Shown: one piece after another, positions 17,586-26,731 of the stretch
Layout: every line of letters starts with the position of its first letter
Position numbering within the stretch: position 1 is the stretch's first letter
Assembly: GCA_019115765.1 (NCBI GenBank)
Contig: DXCZ01000079.1
Span: 1 to 47,480, forward strand
From: Candidatus Mediterraneibacter stercoripullorum
GTDB taxonomy: Bacteria; Bacillota; Clostridia; Lachnospirales; Lachnospiraceae
Length of the DNA: 47,480 bases
Direction of reading: 5' to 3'
The notes under the pieces: generated by a model
Databases searched by the model: none
What the model was told of the DNA's origin: nothing
Seen by the model: only the letters and a program-made list of their open reading frames with translations
Program-made: the position numbers and the translations under genes

Positions 17586-17770
17586 GTTCAGGCCTGTTCC
17601 GGTATCCAGCTGTCAAGGCGGTGTGTTGTCACGAAGGCCCGTAGCAGAGCGCCGGCACTTAGGCCGCGTCCTTTGCGGCCTTATGTGTCCGCTGCGCTAT
17701 GCTCCGAGCGAGAGCGTGGCCGCCGGGATAACACACCGCCTTGACAGCGGCCTGTCGGAAACAACTGAAC
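17586..17770 (+). repeat. Repeat family B, copy 1 (185-bp MITE-like element)
   Basis: Bounded by GTTCAG and CTGAAC. The first and last ~45 bases are imperfect inverted repeats (for example CAGCTGTCAAGGCGGTGTG against CACACCGCCTTGACAGC). The interior is also self-complementary around AGGCCGCGTCCTTTGCGGCCT, so the whole element can fold into one long hairpin. It is nearly identical to the reverse complement of 26731-26914. No coding capacity. Confidence 0.88.
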
Positions 17771-17786
17771 AACATTAAAATCTCCG

Positions 17787-17815
17787 TTGAAAAATCAAAA
17801 GCGTAATGATATCAT
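17787..17815 (+). promoter_or_regulatory. Promoter of the FAD oxidoreductase gene
   Basis: -35 TTGAAA (17787-17792), 17-bp spacer, -10 TATCAT (17810-17815); the -10 lies within the palindrome ATGATATCAT. It starts 17 bp after repeat B, about 115 bp before the gene. Confidence 0.6.
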
Positions 17816-17930
17816 CTATATTGTGTGGCTCACGGTCTTCGGCTGTGAGTAGAGAAAGAGACTGCCGTTCCACAGACTTTGGCCGCCTGACGAGGTGGAG
17901 CGGTATCTTTACTTCATTGGAAAGGAAAGA

Positions 17931-19304
17931 ATGCAGATGAGCAGATATGATGTGATCATAATCGGTGCAGGCCCGGGAGGGATCTTTGCCGCATACGAAC
18001 TGATGAAGAAGGCGCCGGAGATGAACGTGGCAGTGTTTGAAGCGGGGAATCCCCTTGAAAAGAGGAAATGCCCCATCGACGGAAAGAAGGTAAAGAGCTG
18101 TATCAACTGCAAAACCTGTGCTATCATGAGCGGTTTCGGCGGGGCAGGAGCCTTTTCTGACGGAAAGTACAATATTACCAATGACTTCGGGGGAACTCTG
18201 TACGAATATATCGGCAAAGAGACTGCCATCGGACTGATGCACTATGTGGACGAGATCAACGTACACTTCGGCGGCGAGGGTACGAAGATGTATTCTACCG
18301 CGGGTACGAAGTTCAAGAAGCTGTGCATGCAGAACAAGCTGAAGCTTCTGGACGCTTCCGTACGTCACCTGGGAACGGACATCAACTACGTGGTACTTGA
18401 GAACCTGTTCCAGGAACTGAAGGATAAAGTAGAGTTCTATTTCAACTGTCACGTGGATAACCTCGAGATCACAGACGGAGGCTACCGCGTGACTGCAGGA
18501 GACCAGACATACGAATGTGAGAAATGTATCGTGTCCGTGGGAAGGAGCGGAAGCAAGTGGATGGAGAAGATCTGTGAGGGACTTCAGATCCCGACCAAGT
18601 CTAATCGTGTGGATATCGGCGTCCGTGTGGAGCTGCCGGCTGAGATATTCTCCCACTTGACGGATGAGCTCTACGAGAGCAAGATCGTGTACCGGACAGA
18701 GAAGTTTGAAGATAAGGTAAGGACATTCTGCATGAATCCTTATGGTATTGTAGTAAATGAGAATACGAATGGTATTGTAACTGTAAACGGCCACAGTTAT
18801 GAGGATCCGGAGAAGCAGACGGAGAACACCAACTTCGCCCTGCTGGTGGAGAAGCATTTCTCAGAGCCGTTCAAGGACAGCAACGGCTATGGCGAGAGCA
18901 TTGCCCGTCTTTCCAATATGCTGGGCGGTGGTGTGCTGGTGCAGCGGTTCGGAGATTTGATCCGCGGGAGAAGGAGCACCCCGAAGAGGATTGAAGAAGG
19001 CTTTGTGCGTCCGACTCTTTCTGCTTCCCCGGGAGATCTGAGCCTGGTCCTCCCGAAGAGGATCCTCGACGGCATCATCGAGATGGTGTACGCATTGGAC
19101 AAGATCGCACCGGGTACGGCAAATGACGATACGCTCCTCTATGGTGTAGAAGTGAAGTTCTACAACATGGAAGTGAAGCTGGACGAGCACCTTGAGACGA
19201 TCCATAAGGGACTGTATGTGATCGGCGATGGAAGCGGTGTGACTCACTCCCTGTCCCATGCGTCCGCAAGCGGCGTTTACGTGGCGCGGGAGATCGCAGG
19301 TTAA
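17931..19304 (+). CDS. FAD-dependent oxidoreductase (COG2509-like)
   Basis: 457 residues. The N-terminus has the FAD-binding DVIIIGAGPGGIFAAYEL fold (GxGxxG at about 12-17). A Cys-rich segment follows: C47 and CINCKTC (C57, C60, C63), then GFGGAGAFSDGK. A C-terminal YVIGDGSGVTHSLSHASASGVYVAREI closes the FAD domain. This matches the uncharacterised 'FAD-dependent dehydrogenase' family related to geranylgeranyl-reductase-type flavoproteins; its substrate is unknown. The start may be ATG 17931 or ATG 17937 (MSRYDV); the AAGGAAAG site fits the second slightly better. It is monocistronic and converges with the kinase remnant. Confidence 0.85.
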   Translation: MQMSRYDVIIIGAGPGGIFAAYELMKKAPEMNVAVFEAGNPLEKRKCPIDGKKVKSCINCKTCAIMSGFGGAGAFSDGKYNITNDFGGTLYEYIGKETAIGLMHYVDEINVHFGGEGTKMYSTAGTKFKKLCMQNKLKLLDASVRHLGTDINYVVLENLFQELKDKVEFYFNCHVDNLEITDGGYRVTAGDQTYECEKCIVSVGRSGSKWMEKICEGLQIPTKSNRVDIGVRVELPAEIFSHLTDELYESKIVYRTEKFEDKVRTFCMNPYGIVVNENTNGIVTVNGHSYEDPEKQTENTNFALLVEKHFSEPFKDSNGYGESIARLSNMLGGGVLVQRFGDLIRGRRSTPKRIEEGFVRPTLSASPGDLSLVLPKRILDGIIEMVYALDKIAPGTANDDTLLYGVEVKFYNMEVKLDEHLETIHKGLYVIGDGSGVTHSLSHASASGVYVAREIAG

Positions 19305-19319
19305 AAATATCATATATGA

Positions 19320-20319
19320 TCATTGTTCAAGAGGCAGCGTCACAGCAAAGACGCTGCCTCTTCCTGCTTCACTTTCTACAGACACCGTTCCACGGTGCAG
19401 TTCAACAATCTTTTTCACAAGAGACAATCCCAGCCCGTTTCCGGCGGTGGCATGGGAAGTATCGCCCTGATAAAATTTATCAAATATTCTTCTCCGGGTT
19501 TCTTCGTCCATCCCGATCCCCTGGTCTGCTATGGTAAATATAAAATGTTCGCTGTCCTTTGTGACGCGGATGGATATGGTACTGTTCTCCGGGGAAAATT
19601 TGACCGCATTATCGATCAGATTGACCCAGACCTGCTTGAGCAGCGGACCGTTCCCTTGGATATGGATTTCCTTGATTTCCAGGTCAAATGAAATTTTCTT
19701 TTCACTCCATTTCCGCTCCAGCATCAGGATGGATTCCCGCACTTGTTCCCCGGCATTAAAGCTGGAAGTATCCGTCAGAAGTGACAGGCTTTCTACCTTT
19801 GAAAGATTCAGCACATTGGCAGACAGCTCGGACAGACATGATAGGAGTGCGGAATTCATGAGAAAAATTATTAATAAAATCAGAGCGCAGCATCTCGATC
19901 CCGGCCAGTTCTTCTGTCATCTGATTGAAAGATTCCGAGAGATCCTGGAATTCTTTCGGATGTTTCAGGTCAATCTTAGTCATGAAGTTTCCTGAGGCTA
20001 CATCATGTATTGCATGAATCAGCTGATTGACGGGACGGAGCGGGAGCCGGGCAAACACCAGACTGAGGACAGTGCCTGTACATATGCTGATGATGCCGGA
20101 CTGGATCAGAAAGGGTGTCATTGGAGAACCTGGGGGCCCGGTAATGATGCCTGTTCTGATCCCGAGCATGATCAGAGCGTTGCTAACTACCATAGTCAGC
20201 AGGAATAGCAGGAAAATCAGGCCTGTACTGATCAGCATGATACGGAATCCGGGGGAGTGCAGCTGCCTGACGTCACGCTTTTTTCTGGGAGTGTCTGAGA
20301 TCTGTGTTTTTACGTTCAT
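19320..20319 (-). pseudogene. Sensor histidine kinase, disrupted by internal deletion
   Basis: The first frame (start 20319) encodes two membrane segments, a HAMP-like linker (PVNQLIHAIHDVASGNF) and the H-box SHEFRTPIMS, then runs into a nonsense tail. The second frame resumes at LSELSANVLNLSKVE and holds the complete ATPase domain (N-box LIDNAVKFSPE, DQGIGMD, GNGLGLSLVKKIVELH) to the stop at 19320. About 35-40 residues of the dimerisation helices between the H-box and the ANVLNL helix are missing and the frame shifts. A CTGTC microhomology flanks the likely junction (ATGTCTGTCCGAGCTGTCTG). The product cannot be a normal kinase. Confidence 0.82.
19330..19361. terminator. Bidirectional terminator-like hairpin between convergent genes
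   Basis: GAGGCAGCGTC (19331-19341) pairs perfectly with GACGCTGCCTC (19350-19360), with an outer A-T pair. It lies within the last codons of the kinase remnant, downstream of the oxidoreductase gene. T tracts are weak on both sides. Confidence 0.55.
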
Positions 20320-21017
20320 GGTCTTGCCTCCACTGCATGAGTTCTCTCCTTTACCTGAGCTTTGTAGCCCAGTCCCCGGATCGTTATGATGTCAAAATCC
20401 GGACATCCGTCAAAACGCTTTCTCAACCGGTTGATATGTACACTGACTGTAGATTCCATGGAGTCCGAATCCGGTCCCCAGATATCCTCCAGCAGCTGGA
20501 TACGGGTGAAGATCTTGTCCGGATAGGAGAGAAGCTTATACAGCAGGTAGAATTCTTTCAGGGGCAGTATCTGGGCGTCGCTGCCCTGCCGGACGGTGAG
20601 CGTATCATAGTCCAGCACAGTGTCCCCTACAGCAAGACTGTGATCAGCTGCGATCCGGGCACGGCGCAGGAGGGCACGGATACGCAGCAGCAGTTCCTCT
20701 TCGTCTGCGGGTTTGGTCATGTAGTCATCAGTCCCGGCGAGAAATCCGTGCTTGATATTATCCGGAAGCTGCCGTGCTGAGAGCATAAGGATGGGAAGGT
20801 CGCAGCGGCAGTCCCGGAGCAGGGAGGTGAATTCATAGCCGTCCATTCCCGGCATCATTACATCAAGGACAACCAGATCTACATGAGTGTCCTGCATCAG
20901 TGACAGCGCCTCTCTGGCAGATGAGGCGGCATGGGGACAGTAGCCGGCAGCTGTGAGAACGGCGCCCGGCCAGCGCCGCGTATGCGTGTCATCATCTACG
21001 ATCAGTATCTGGAACAT
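20316..21017 (-). CDS. OmpR-family response regulator
   Basis: 233 residues: receiver domain (acidic DDD at 8-10, phosphoacceptor D52 in VVLDVMMPG, KP at about 102-103) and a C-terminal winged helix (EFYLLYKLLSYPDKIFTRIQLLEDIWG...VSVHINRLRKRF...ITIRGLGYKA). Transcription factor of a two-component system. ATG 21017 follows AGGAGGTTTCTTAAAT. Its stop overlaps the start of the kinase by 4 bases, so they form one operon. Because the kinase is broken, the regulator is now an orphan unless another kinase phosphorylates it. The pair resembles the multi-sensor systems placed beside ABC transporters, but none is adjacent. Confidence 0.92.
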   Translation of the reverse strand: MFQILIVDDDTHTRRWPGAVLTAAGYCPHAASSAREALSLMQDTHVDLVVLDVMMPGMDGYEFTSLLRDCRCDLPILMLSARQLPDNIKHGFLAGTDDYMTKPADEEELLLRIRALLRRARIAADHSLAVGDTVLDYDTLTVRQGSDAQILPLKEFYLLYKLLSYPDKIFTRIQLLEDIWGPDSDSMESTVSVHINRLRKRFDGCPDFDIITIRGLGYKAQVKERTHAVEARP

Positions 21018-21186
21018 ATTTAAGAAACCTCCTGGAAAAATAAGATGAGATCACGGAGCTGTCTCCGAAATGTCCGGGCTCCATGAATATTTTGAATCGA
21101 GTATAGCAGGAAATCGTGAAAAAAATGTTTTCTGCGGGTGAAGTTCACAGAGATTTCAAGAACAGAAGCTTTCCATAAAATGACTA

Positions 21187-21236
21187 TTGAAAAAGAACGT
21201 ATGTTCTGATAAAATCTACGATAGAACATACGTTCT
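21187..21236 (+). promoter_or_regulatory. SOS promoter with two LexA (DinR) boxes
   Basis: Two boxes match the Gram-positive LexA consensus GAAC-N4-GTTC: AGAACGTATGTTCT (21194-21207) and AGAACATACGTTCT (21223-21236), with centres 29 bp apart. A -35 TTGAAA (21187-21192) and -10 TAAAAT (21210-21215), 17 bp apart, enclose the first box, so bound LexA would block RNA polymerase. The polymerase gene starts 45 bp after the second box. Confidence 0.88.
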
Positions 21237-21280
21237 ATTACGCGCCTGAATGCACGTATTTTTTAAGGAGGCGGTCTGAG

Positions 21281-22669
21281 ATGAAAACACAGCGGATGTA
21301 TATCTGCATCGATCTGAAAAGTTTCTACGCGTCAGTGGAGTGCCGGGAGAGGGGGCTGGATCCCATGACAACCAATCTGGTGGTGGCGGATCCGGAGCGG
21401 ACGGAGAAGACTATCTGTCTGGCGGTGAGTCCGGCTATGAAGGCGTTGGGCGTACCAGGCAGATGCAGGGTGTTCGAGATTCCCGACGGGATTGAATATA
21501 TCATGGCGACGCCCAGGATGCAGCTGTATATCGACTATTCCGCGGCAATCTACGGGATCTATCTGAAGTACATTTCCAAAGAGGACATCCATGTCTACAG
21601 TATTGACGAGGTATTCATGGATGTGACGGACTATCTGTCTCTGTACAGGACGGATGCAAAGGATCTCAGTGTGCGGATCATGCAGGATGTGTTTGATACT
21701 ACCGGGATCACGGCGACAGCCGGTATCGGGACGAATCTGTATCTGGCAAAGGTCGCGCTGGATATCACGGCAAAGCATGTGTCCGACCATATCGGCTGTC
21801 TGGATGAGGAGTCCTATTGCCGGACCCTGTGGGATCACAGGCCAATGACCGATTTCTGGCGGATCGGCAGGGGTACGGTGAACCGGCTGGAACGTGCGGG
21901 GATCCGTACTATGGGTGAAGTGGCTCATGCAGACGAGGATCTGCTGTACCGGATGTTCGGAGTAGATGCGGAGCTTCTGATCGATCATGCCTGGGGACGG
22001 GAGAATACGACCATAGCGGATATCAAGGCCTATAAGCCGAAGGAGAATGCCGTCTCCAGCGGACAGGTACTGCCCCGGGATTATTGTTTTGACGAGGCGA
22101 GGCTTGTGACGAAGGAGATGGCGGATGCCCTCTGTCTGGACCTGACGGGAAAGGGGCTGGCTACAGATTCTGTGACCCTGCATGTAGGCTACAGCTACCG
22201 CCTGGAGAAAAAGTCCGCCCATGGAACAGGCCGCCTGCCGTCGGCCACAAGCTCCGCACGACGGATCATAGCATGTACGGATCACCTGTTTGAGAAGATA
22301 GTGGATAGAAATGCCCCGGTCAGGAGGATCAGCGTGACCTTCAATCATGTGATGGATGAGCTGTACCGCCAGTATGATCTGTTCACCAGTCCGGAAGAGG
22401 CGGAGAAGGAGCAGCGTCTGCAGAAAGCAGTATTTGAGATAAAGGAACGGTTTGGGAAGAATGCGGTCCTTCGGGGAATGGATCTGCAGGAGGGGGCTAC
22501 GGCGAAAGAACGCAATGAGCAGATAGGAGGGCACAGAAGTGGGATCCAGGATAAAGATGAGCAGAGAGATGCGGGCAAAGCAGTTCATGCCGTTCGCGGC
22601 GCTGAAGGGATACTCAGAGGCGCTCAGAAAAAAAGAGAAGATTATTGTGCCGAAAAGAGAATTGTGTGA
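21281..22669 (+). CDS. Y-family DNA polymerase (DinB/UmuC-UvrX type)
   Basis: Translesion polymerase, 462 residues. Catalytic carboxylates are seen in CIDLKSFYASVE (D11) and YSIDEVFMD (D109, E110); TAGIGTNLYLAKVALD and WGIG-like FWRIGRGTVNRL (helix-hairpin-helix) follow. Sequence style is that of the Firmicutes UvrX/ImpB-MucB group, which is regularly paired with YolD. The ATG follows AAGGAGGCGGTCTG. After the usual family end (ATAKERNEQIGGHRSG) the frame stays open for about 40 more residues, overlapping yolD by 131 bp in another frame; this tail is not expected in the family. SOS-controlled by the boxes upstream. Confidence 0.93.
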   Translation: MKTQRMYICIDLKSFYASVECRERGLDPMTTNLVVADPERTEKTICLAVSPAMKALGVPGRCRVFEIPDGIEYIMATPRMQLYIDYSAAIYGIYLKYISKEDIHVYSIDEVFMDVTDYLSLYRTDAKDLSVRIMQDVFDTTGITATAGIGTNLYLAKVALDITAKHVSDHIGCLDEESYCRTLWDHRPMTDFWRIGRGTVNRLERAGIRTMGEVAHADEDLLYRMFGVDAELLIDHAWGRENTTIADIKAYKPKENAVSSGQVLPRDYCFDEARLVTKEMADALCLDLTGKGLATDSVTLHVGYSYRLEKKSAHGTGRLPSATSSARRIIACTDHLFEKIVDRNAPVRRISVTFNHVMDELYRQYDLFTSPEEAEKEQRLQKAVFEIKERFGKNAVLRGMDLQEGATAKERNEQIGGHRSGIQDKDEQRDAGKAVHAVRGAEGILRGAQKKREDYCAEKRIV

Positions 22670-22868
22670 GGAATATGAGGAGGAGCTGGACCGGAAATTG
22701 AGGCAGATCCGCAGGGATGATATGGTCACTGTCGTCTATTTCAGCAGGGGAGAATACCTGAAAGTGACGGGAGTAGTGACCTGTATCGATCCCACGGCCG
22801 GCATCATGAAGGTGGTCAACACGAAGATCCCGCTGGGAGATATCTATGCTATTGAGCGGGAAGAATAA
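22539..22868 (+). CDS. YolD-like protein
   Basis: 109 residues of the YolD-like family, usually encoded directly after a Y-family polymerase and proposed to act with it in damage tolerance. Conserved MSREMRAKQFMPFAALKGYSEAL, then a coiled segment and a small beta domain (DMVTVVYFSRGEYLKVTGVVTCID...IPLGDIYAIE). The GTG start at 22539 has AGGAGGG 7 bases before it; the ATG at 22557 is an alternative. It overlaps the polymerase frame by 131 bp, so its 5' third is read in two frames. Confidence 0.88.
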   Translation: MGSRIKMSREMRAKQFMPFAALKGYSEALRKKEKIIVPKRELCEEYEEELDRKLRQIRRDDMVTVVYFSRGEYLKVTGVVTCIDPTAGIMKVVNTKIPLGDIYAIEREE

Positions 22869-22875
22869 GACTATC

Positions 22876-22914
22876 AGGTACCCTGCGGATGGCTCAGGGG
22901 CGCAGGATACCTGG
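22876..22914. terminator. Hairpin between convergent yolD and tetR
   Basis: CAGGTACCCTGCG (22876-22888) pairs with CGCAGGATACCTG (22902-22914), one mismatch. Neither side has a strong T run, so terminator function is only likely from position between convergent genes. Confidence 0.5.
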
Positions 22915-22929
22915 GGTGTGATACCGATA

Positions 22930-23580
22930 TTAATTTTTCACCGTACTGTTGTTCTCTTTCTCCAGTCTTCCGTATCCTCCGGCTGTGAACTTCAGCAGCA
23001 TGGAGTGGATCATATACCAGGTGTCATCCTTTTTCCAGTTCAGCGCTTTGTTCACATTATACGTGCCGGTGATCACAAACAGTAAGAGCATTTCGGACTC
23101 TTTTTTAGAGAGTCTGAATGTCTGCATGAAGACGGGAACAAGCTTCGGCCGCTGCCACTGAAAGATCTGATTTACTACATAGGCGGAGATTGTCTCGTCA
23201 TGGAAGATCACCTGATATTTGGGAAGATGGGCAACTCTGTGGCAGACTGGAAGCAGGGACTCCTTTTCTTTCAGATGTCCTGTCCCTCCGTCCGCAAGAA
23301 GGGATAGTATCTGAAGAGCATCTTCGTCCGATGTTTTTGCTGTATCTTCCGCTGTTTGAAGAGCGTCTTTCAGCAGCTCATCCAGTACCTCAGTCAGAGA
23401 CTGATAGTGGAGATAATAGGTGGCGCGGGTAATCTCTGCCCGGCGGCAGACATCTGTGACAGTGATCTGTTCAAAGGCTTTCTCCCCCAGCGCTTCCAGA
23501 AGAGCATCTTTGATCACACTTCTGGTGTACAGAGTCCTGCGGTCTGTTTTTCTTGGTTTTGATACGGTGTTCCGGGTCAT
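22930..23580 (-). CDS. TetR-family regulator, divergent from the GH3 gene
   Basis: 216 residues. The N-terminal TetR HTH is clear (SVIKDALLEALGEKAFEQITVTDVCRRAEITRATYYLHYQSLTEVLDELL); the C-terminal part resembles TetR_C domains of Firmicutes but has no recognised ligand. The start at MTRNTV was chosen for the AAAGGAC site 8 bases upstream rather than the ATG 6 codons earlier. It is transcribed away from the GH3 gene with a 295-bp shared control region, so repression of both its own gene and the GH3 gene is the likely role. Confidence 0.88.
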   Translation of the reverse strand: MTRNTVSKPRKTDRRTLYTRSVIKDALLEALGEKAFEQITVTDVCRRAEITRATYYLHYQSLTEVLDELLKDALQTAEDTAKTSDEDALQILSLLADGGTGHLKEKESLLPVCHRVAHLPKYQVIFHDETISAYVVNQIFQWQRPKLVPVFMQTFRLSKKESEMLLLFVITGTYNVNKALNWKKDDTWYMIHSMLLKFTAGGYGRLEKENNSTVKN

Positions 23581-23709
23581 GTTTACACGTCCTTTCATGG
23601 ATTTATTATTTGCAGATATTTCTTTTTCGGGCGTTTCTTTACAGAATTACAAATATGTCAATAAACGTCTGTTTTCTGCGAATCTGTCCGTTGTATTTTT
23701 TCTAAAACA

Positions 23710-23784
23710 ATATTATCCTTTTATTAAACAATATGTCAAGGACTTTTCACTAGTGTATTGAAAAAAGTAAGTTGTACATAACTT
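23710..23784. promoter_or_regulatory. Control region between tetR and the GH3 gene
   Basis: A good minus-strand promoter for tetR: -35 TTGACA (23734-23739) and -10 TAATAT (23710-23715), spacer 18. Between it and the GH3 gene is the imperfect palindrome AAGTTGTACATAACTT (23769-23784), with arms AAGTT/AACTT, a possible operator. AATATGTCAA occurs twice, 80 bp apart (about 23652 and 23732). A plus-strand promoter for the GH3 gene is not obvious. GH3 translation begins at 23876 after AGAGGAGGAAAAATATT. Confidence 0.5.
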
Positions 23785-23875
23785 GCGACAGCGTCAACTT
23801 TCCATGCCGGATCAAGGAAGATGACGGATCAATGAAAAGTCCGGTTTTATCAGAGATAAGAGGAGGAAAAATATT

Positions 23876-26731
23876 ATGATTGCTATTCAGTGGGAAGATG
23901 TGATCGGCGTTCTTCAGACATGCGCACCGTATCTGATCGCGCTTGGGGTGATCTGGGTGATTGCTGTTGTGGTAATGATCGCATGCCGCAAAGCGGCAAA
24001 GAGCAAAAAGAAAATGATCCGTGGCTATTCGCTCATTGCCATGGTGCTGGCGCTGGCGGTTGTTGCCAACATGATATGTCTCGGGCCCATGTCCGCGTTG
24101 ATCAATCTGACGATGGGAAGCGGACAGGTGAGCCAGAAGACAACAGATGAGGCCATCGAGGTGGCGGATCAGATCGCAGAGGAAGGCATGGTCCTTCTTG
24201 AGAATGACGGGATCCTTCCCATCAGTGCTCCATCAAACATCAATCTGTTCGGCTGGTCATCTGTGAATCCGACTTACGGCGGAACTGGATCCGGCGGGCT
24301 GAATGAGCTTTATGAGAAGATCTCACTGATCGACAGTATGGAGGATGCGGGATTCACAGTCAATCAGGATCTGGTTGATTTCTACAATGAATTCTCTACA
24401 GAAAGAGCGGAGATGTCACTGGCAACTCAGAACTGGACACTGACGGAGCCTCCTGTATCCAGTTATTCTGACGAGCTGATACAGGGCGCGAAGGAGTTCT
24501 CTGATACGGCGGTCATCGTCCTTTCCCGTATTGCCGGCGAAGGACACAATGATATGCCGGGAGATGTGACAAAGGCGTCTTATGATAATGAACTGAATGG
24601 TTACAAAGACTTTGAACCGGGCGAACACTATCTGCAGCTTTCTCAGACAGAGGAAGATATGGTGGACATGGTGTGCAGCAACTTTGACAACGTGATCCTG
24701 GTCTACAATGCGGCCAATCCCATGGAACTTGGGTTCATTGACCAGTATGATCAGATCCGGGCAGCAGTATGGTGCCAGGGACCGGGACATACCGGGTTCG
24801 AGGCGCTGGGCAAGATCCTGACCGGGGAAGTGAATCCGTCCGGAAAGACAACGGATACATTTATCTATGACATGACAGCGGCTCCCTGGTGGAACAACTG
24901 GGAGAATACCCACTATTCCAATATGGAAGACATGGCAGTTGAAGGTATGAACTCCGGTATGGCTCAGACATATTATCCTTCCTTTGTAAACTATGTGGAA
25001 GGGATCTATGTGGGATATAAATACTATGAGACTGCGGCCGCGGAAGGAGTCATTGATTATGACGCGACTGTACAGTATCCTTTCGGATATGGACTGTCCT
25101 ATACTACATTTACGCAGAAAATGAGTGAGATCATGGAAAGTGACGGAAACATATCCTTTGATGTGACAGTTACAAATACAGGCAGTGCGGCAGGAAAAGA
25201 TGTGGTGGAGGTCTATTATAATCCTCCTTATACAAACGGCGGTATCGAGAAAGCTGCGGCAAATCTGATCCGGTTTGACAAGACGGAGATGCTGGAGCCG
25301 GGAGAGTCCGAGACGATCAGCATCAGCTTTCCGGCAGAGGAACTTGCTTCCTATGATATGTCAGGAGAAGGATGCTACGTGTTGGAGTCAGGAGATTATA
25401 TTATCTCTATAAACAGTGATTCCCATACTATTCTGGATCAGCAGACATATCATATGGACGAGACGATCCGCTATGAAGGAGACAACAAGAGAGACAGCGA
25501 CCAGGTCACAGCTACAAACCAGTTCCAGGATGCGGCAGGAGATGTGACCTATCTTTCAAGAGCAGATGGATTTGCAAATTATGAGGAGGCTACGGCAGCT
25601 CCGGCATCGGATGTGATGTCTGATGATCTTGTGGCACAGTATCACCTGAACAGCAATTTTGATTATTCAACATACATAAATGAGGATGACGAGATGCCGG
25701 TTACAGGGGCGGATAATGGCCTGACTCTGGCGGACTACAGAGGTGTTGATTATAATGACAAGAGCTGGGATGATCTTCTGGATCAGCTTACCGTAGATGA
25801 TATGAGCAATATGATCGCTCTGTCCGGTTATCAGACGCCGGCTATGGATTCCGTAGGAAAGGTTGCGACTGTAGACGCGGATGGCCCGGCGGCTATCAAC
25901 AACAACTTTACCGGAGCCGGATCTATCGGTTTTCCTGTGGAGGTAATGATCGCGTGTACATGGAATCAGGAACTGGCACAGCAGTACGGTGAGATGATGG
26001 GCAAAATGTGCCGTGAGATGAACATTGCCGGATGGTATGCACCGGGTATGAATACCCATCGTACACCGTTCGGAGCAAGAAATTATGAATATTTCTCCGA
26101 AGACGGCACACTGGCAGGATATATCTCCGCTGCGGCTGTACAGGGAGCGGCAGAGCAGGGTGTGTACGCATATATCAAGCACTTCGCCCTGTACGAAATG
26201 AATGCCAAGATGGTGTGTGTATGGTCCAACGAACAGGCCATCCGTGAGATCTATCTGAAACCATTCGAGATATCCGTGAAAGTCGGAGACGCTCACGCGG
26301 TTATGGTATCCTGGAGCTTTATCGGTATTAAATGGTCCGGTGAAAACAGCAGCCTTCTCAATACAGTCCTCCGGGATGAGTGGGGATTCCAGGGATTTAC
26401 CCTGACAGACTTCTTCCGGAACAACGGCCATGGATTTATGAACGCGGACGCAGGCCTGGCAAATGGCGTGGACGCAATGCTGTCCACCTATGCCGGCGGC
26501 CCCAACGTAGTACAGAATCCGGATGCAGCCTCCTCTGTAAAATATATGAGACAGGCATGTAAGAATGTTATGTATACAGTGGTCAACAGCTGGATGTATG
26601 AGGACGACGGCGTCAGCACTTCCATGCCGGTATGGCAGAAAGCCGTGATCGGCGCAGATGTTGTAGTGGGAGTGATCCTTGTGGCGCTGGGGGTACTGGT
26701 ATGGAGAAAATATAAGAGAAGGGCTGTATAG
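23876..26731 (+). CDS. Membrane-anchored GH3 family enzyme with reversed domain order
   Basis: 951 residues. Two hydrophobic segments (about 17-37 and 49-70) and one near the C-terminus (about 918-943) anchor it. The order is reversed relative to most GH3: first the C-terminal alpha/beta sandwich (AEEGMVLLENDGILPI...), then a fibronectin-III-like part (about 430-510), then the catalytic barrel (about 620-900). The barrel has HRTPFGARNYEYFSED, NEQAIREIYLKPFE and a putative nucleophile D845 in GFTLTDFF. The KHFALNDQE-type motif is changed to KHFALYEMNAKM, losing polar sugar-binding residues. A beta-glucosidase-like activity on the outer surface is the default guess; activity is uncertain. The stop overlaps repeat B. 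Confidence 0.87.
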   Translation: MIAIQWEDVIGVLQTCAPYLIALGVIWVIAVVVMIACRKAAKSKKKMIRGYSLIAMVLALAVVANMICLGPMSALINLTMGSGQVSQKTTDEAIEVADQIAEEGMVLLENDGILPISAPSNINLFGWSSVNPTYGGTGSGGLNELYEKISLIDSMEDAGFTVNQDLVDFYNEFSTERAEMSLATQNWTLTEPPVSSYSDELIQGAKEFSDTAVIVLSRIAGEGHNDMPGDVTKASYDNELNGYKDFEPGEHYLQLSQTEEDMVDMVCSNFDNVILVYNAANPMELGFIDQYDQIRAAVWCQGPGHTGFEALGKILTGEVNPSGKTTDTFIYDMTAAPWWNNWENTHYSNMEDMAVEGMNSGMAQTYYPSFVNYVEGIYVGYKYYETAAAEGVIDYDATVQYPFGYGLSYTTFTQKMSEIMESDGNISFDVTVTNTGSAAGKDVVEVYYNPPYTNGGIEKAAANLIRFDKTEMLEPGESETISISFPAEELASYDMSGEGCYVLESGDYIISINSDSHTILDQQTYHMDETIRYEGDNKRDSDQVTATNQFQDAAGDVTYLSRADGFANYEEATAAPASDVMSDDLVAQYHLNSNFDYSTYINEDDEMPVTGADNGLTLADYRGVDYNDKSWDDLLDQLTVDDMSNMIALSGYQTPAMDSVGKVATVDADGPAAINNNFTGAGSIGFPVEVMIACTWNQELAQQYGEMMGKMCREMNIAGWYAPGMNTHRTPFGARNYEYFSEDGTLAGYISAAAVQGAAEQGVYAYIKHFALYEMNAKMVCVWSNEQAIREIYLKPFEISVKVGDAHAVMVSWSFIGIKWSGENSSLLNTVLRDEWGFQGFTLTDFFRNNGHGFMNADAGLANGVDAMLSTYAGGPNVVQNPDAASSVKYMRQACKNVMYTVVNSWMYEDDGVSTSMPVWQKAVIGADVVVGVILVALGVLVWRKYKRRAV

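Noticed and set aside
21332-22729. 465-codon minus-strand frame opposite the Y-family polymerase
   Set aside because: A shadow of the polymerase's codon pattern; no ribosome binding site and no recognisable domain.
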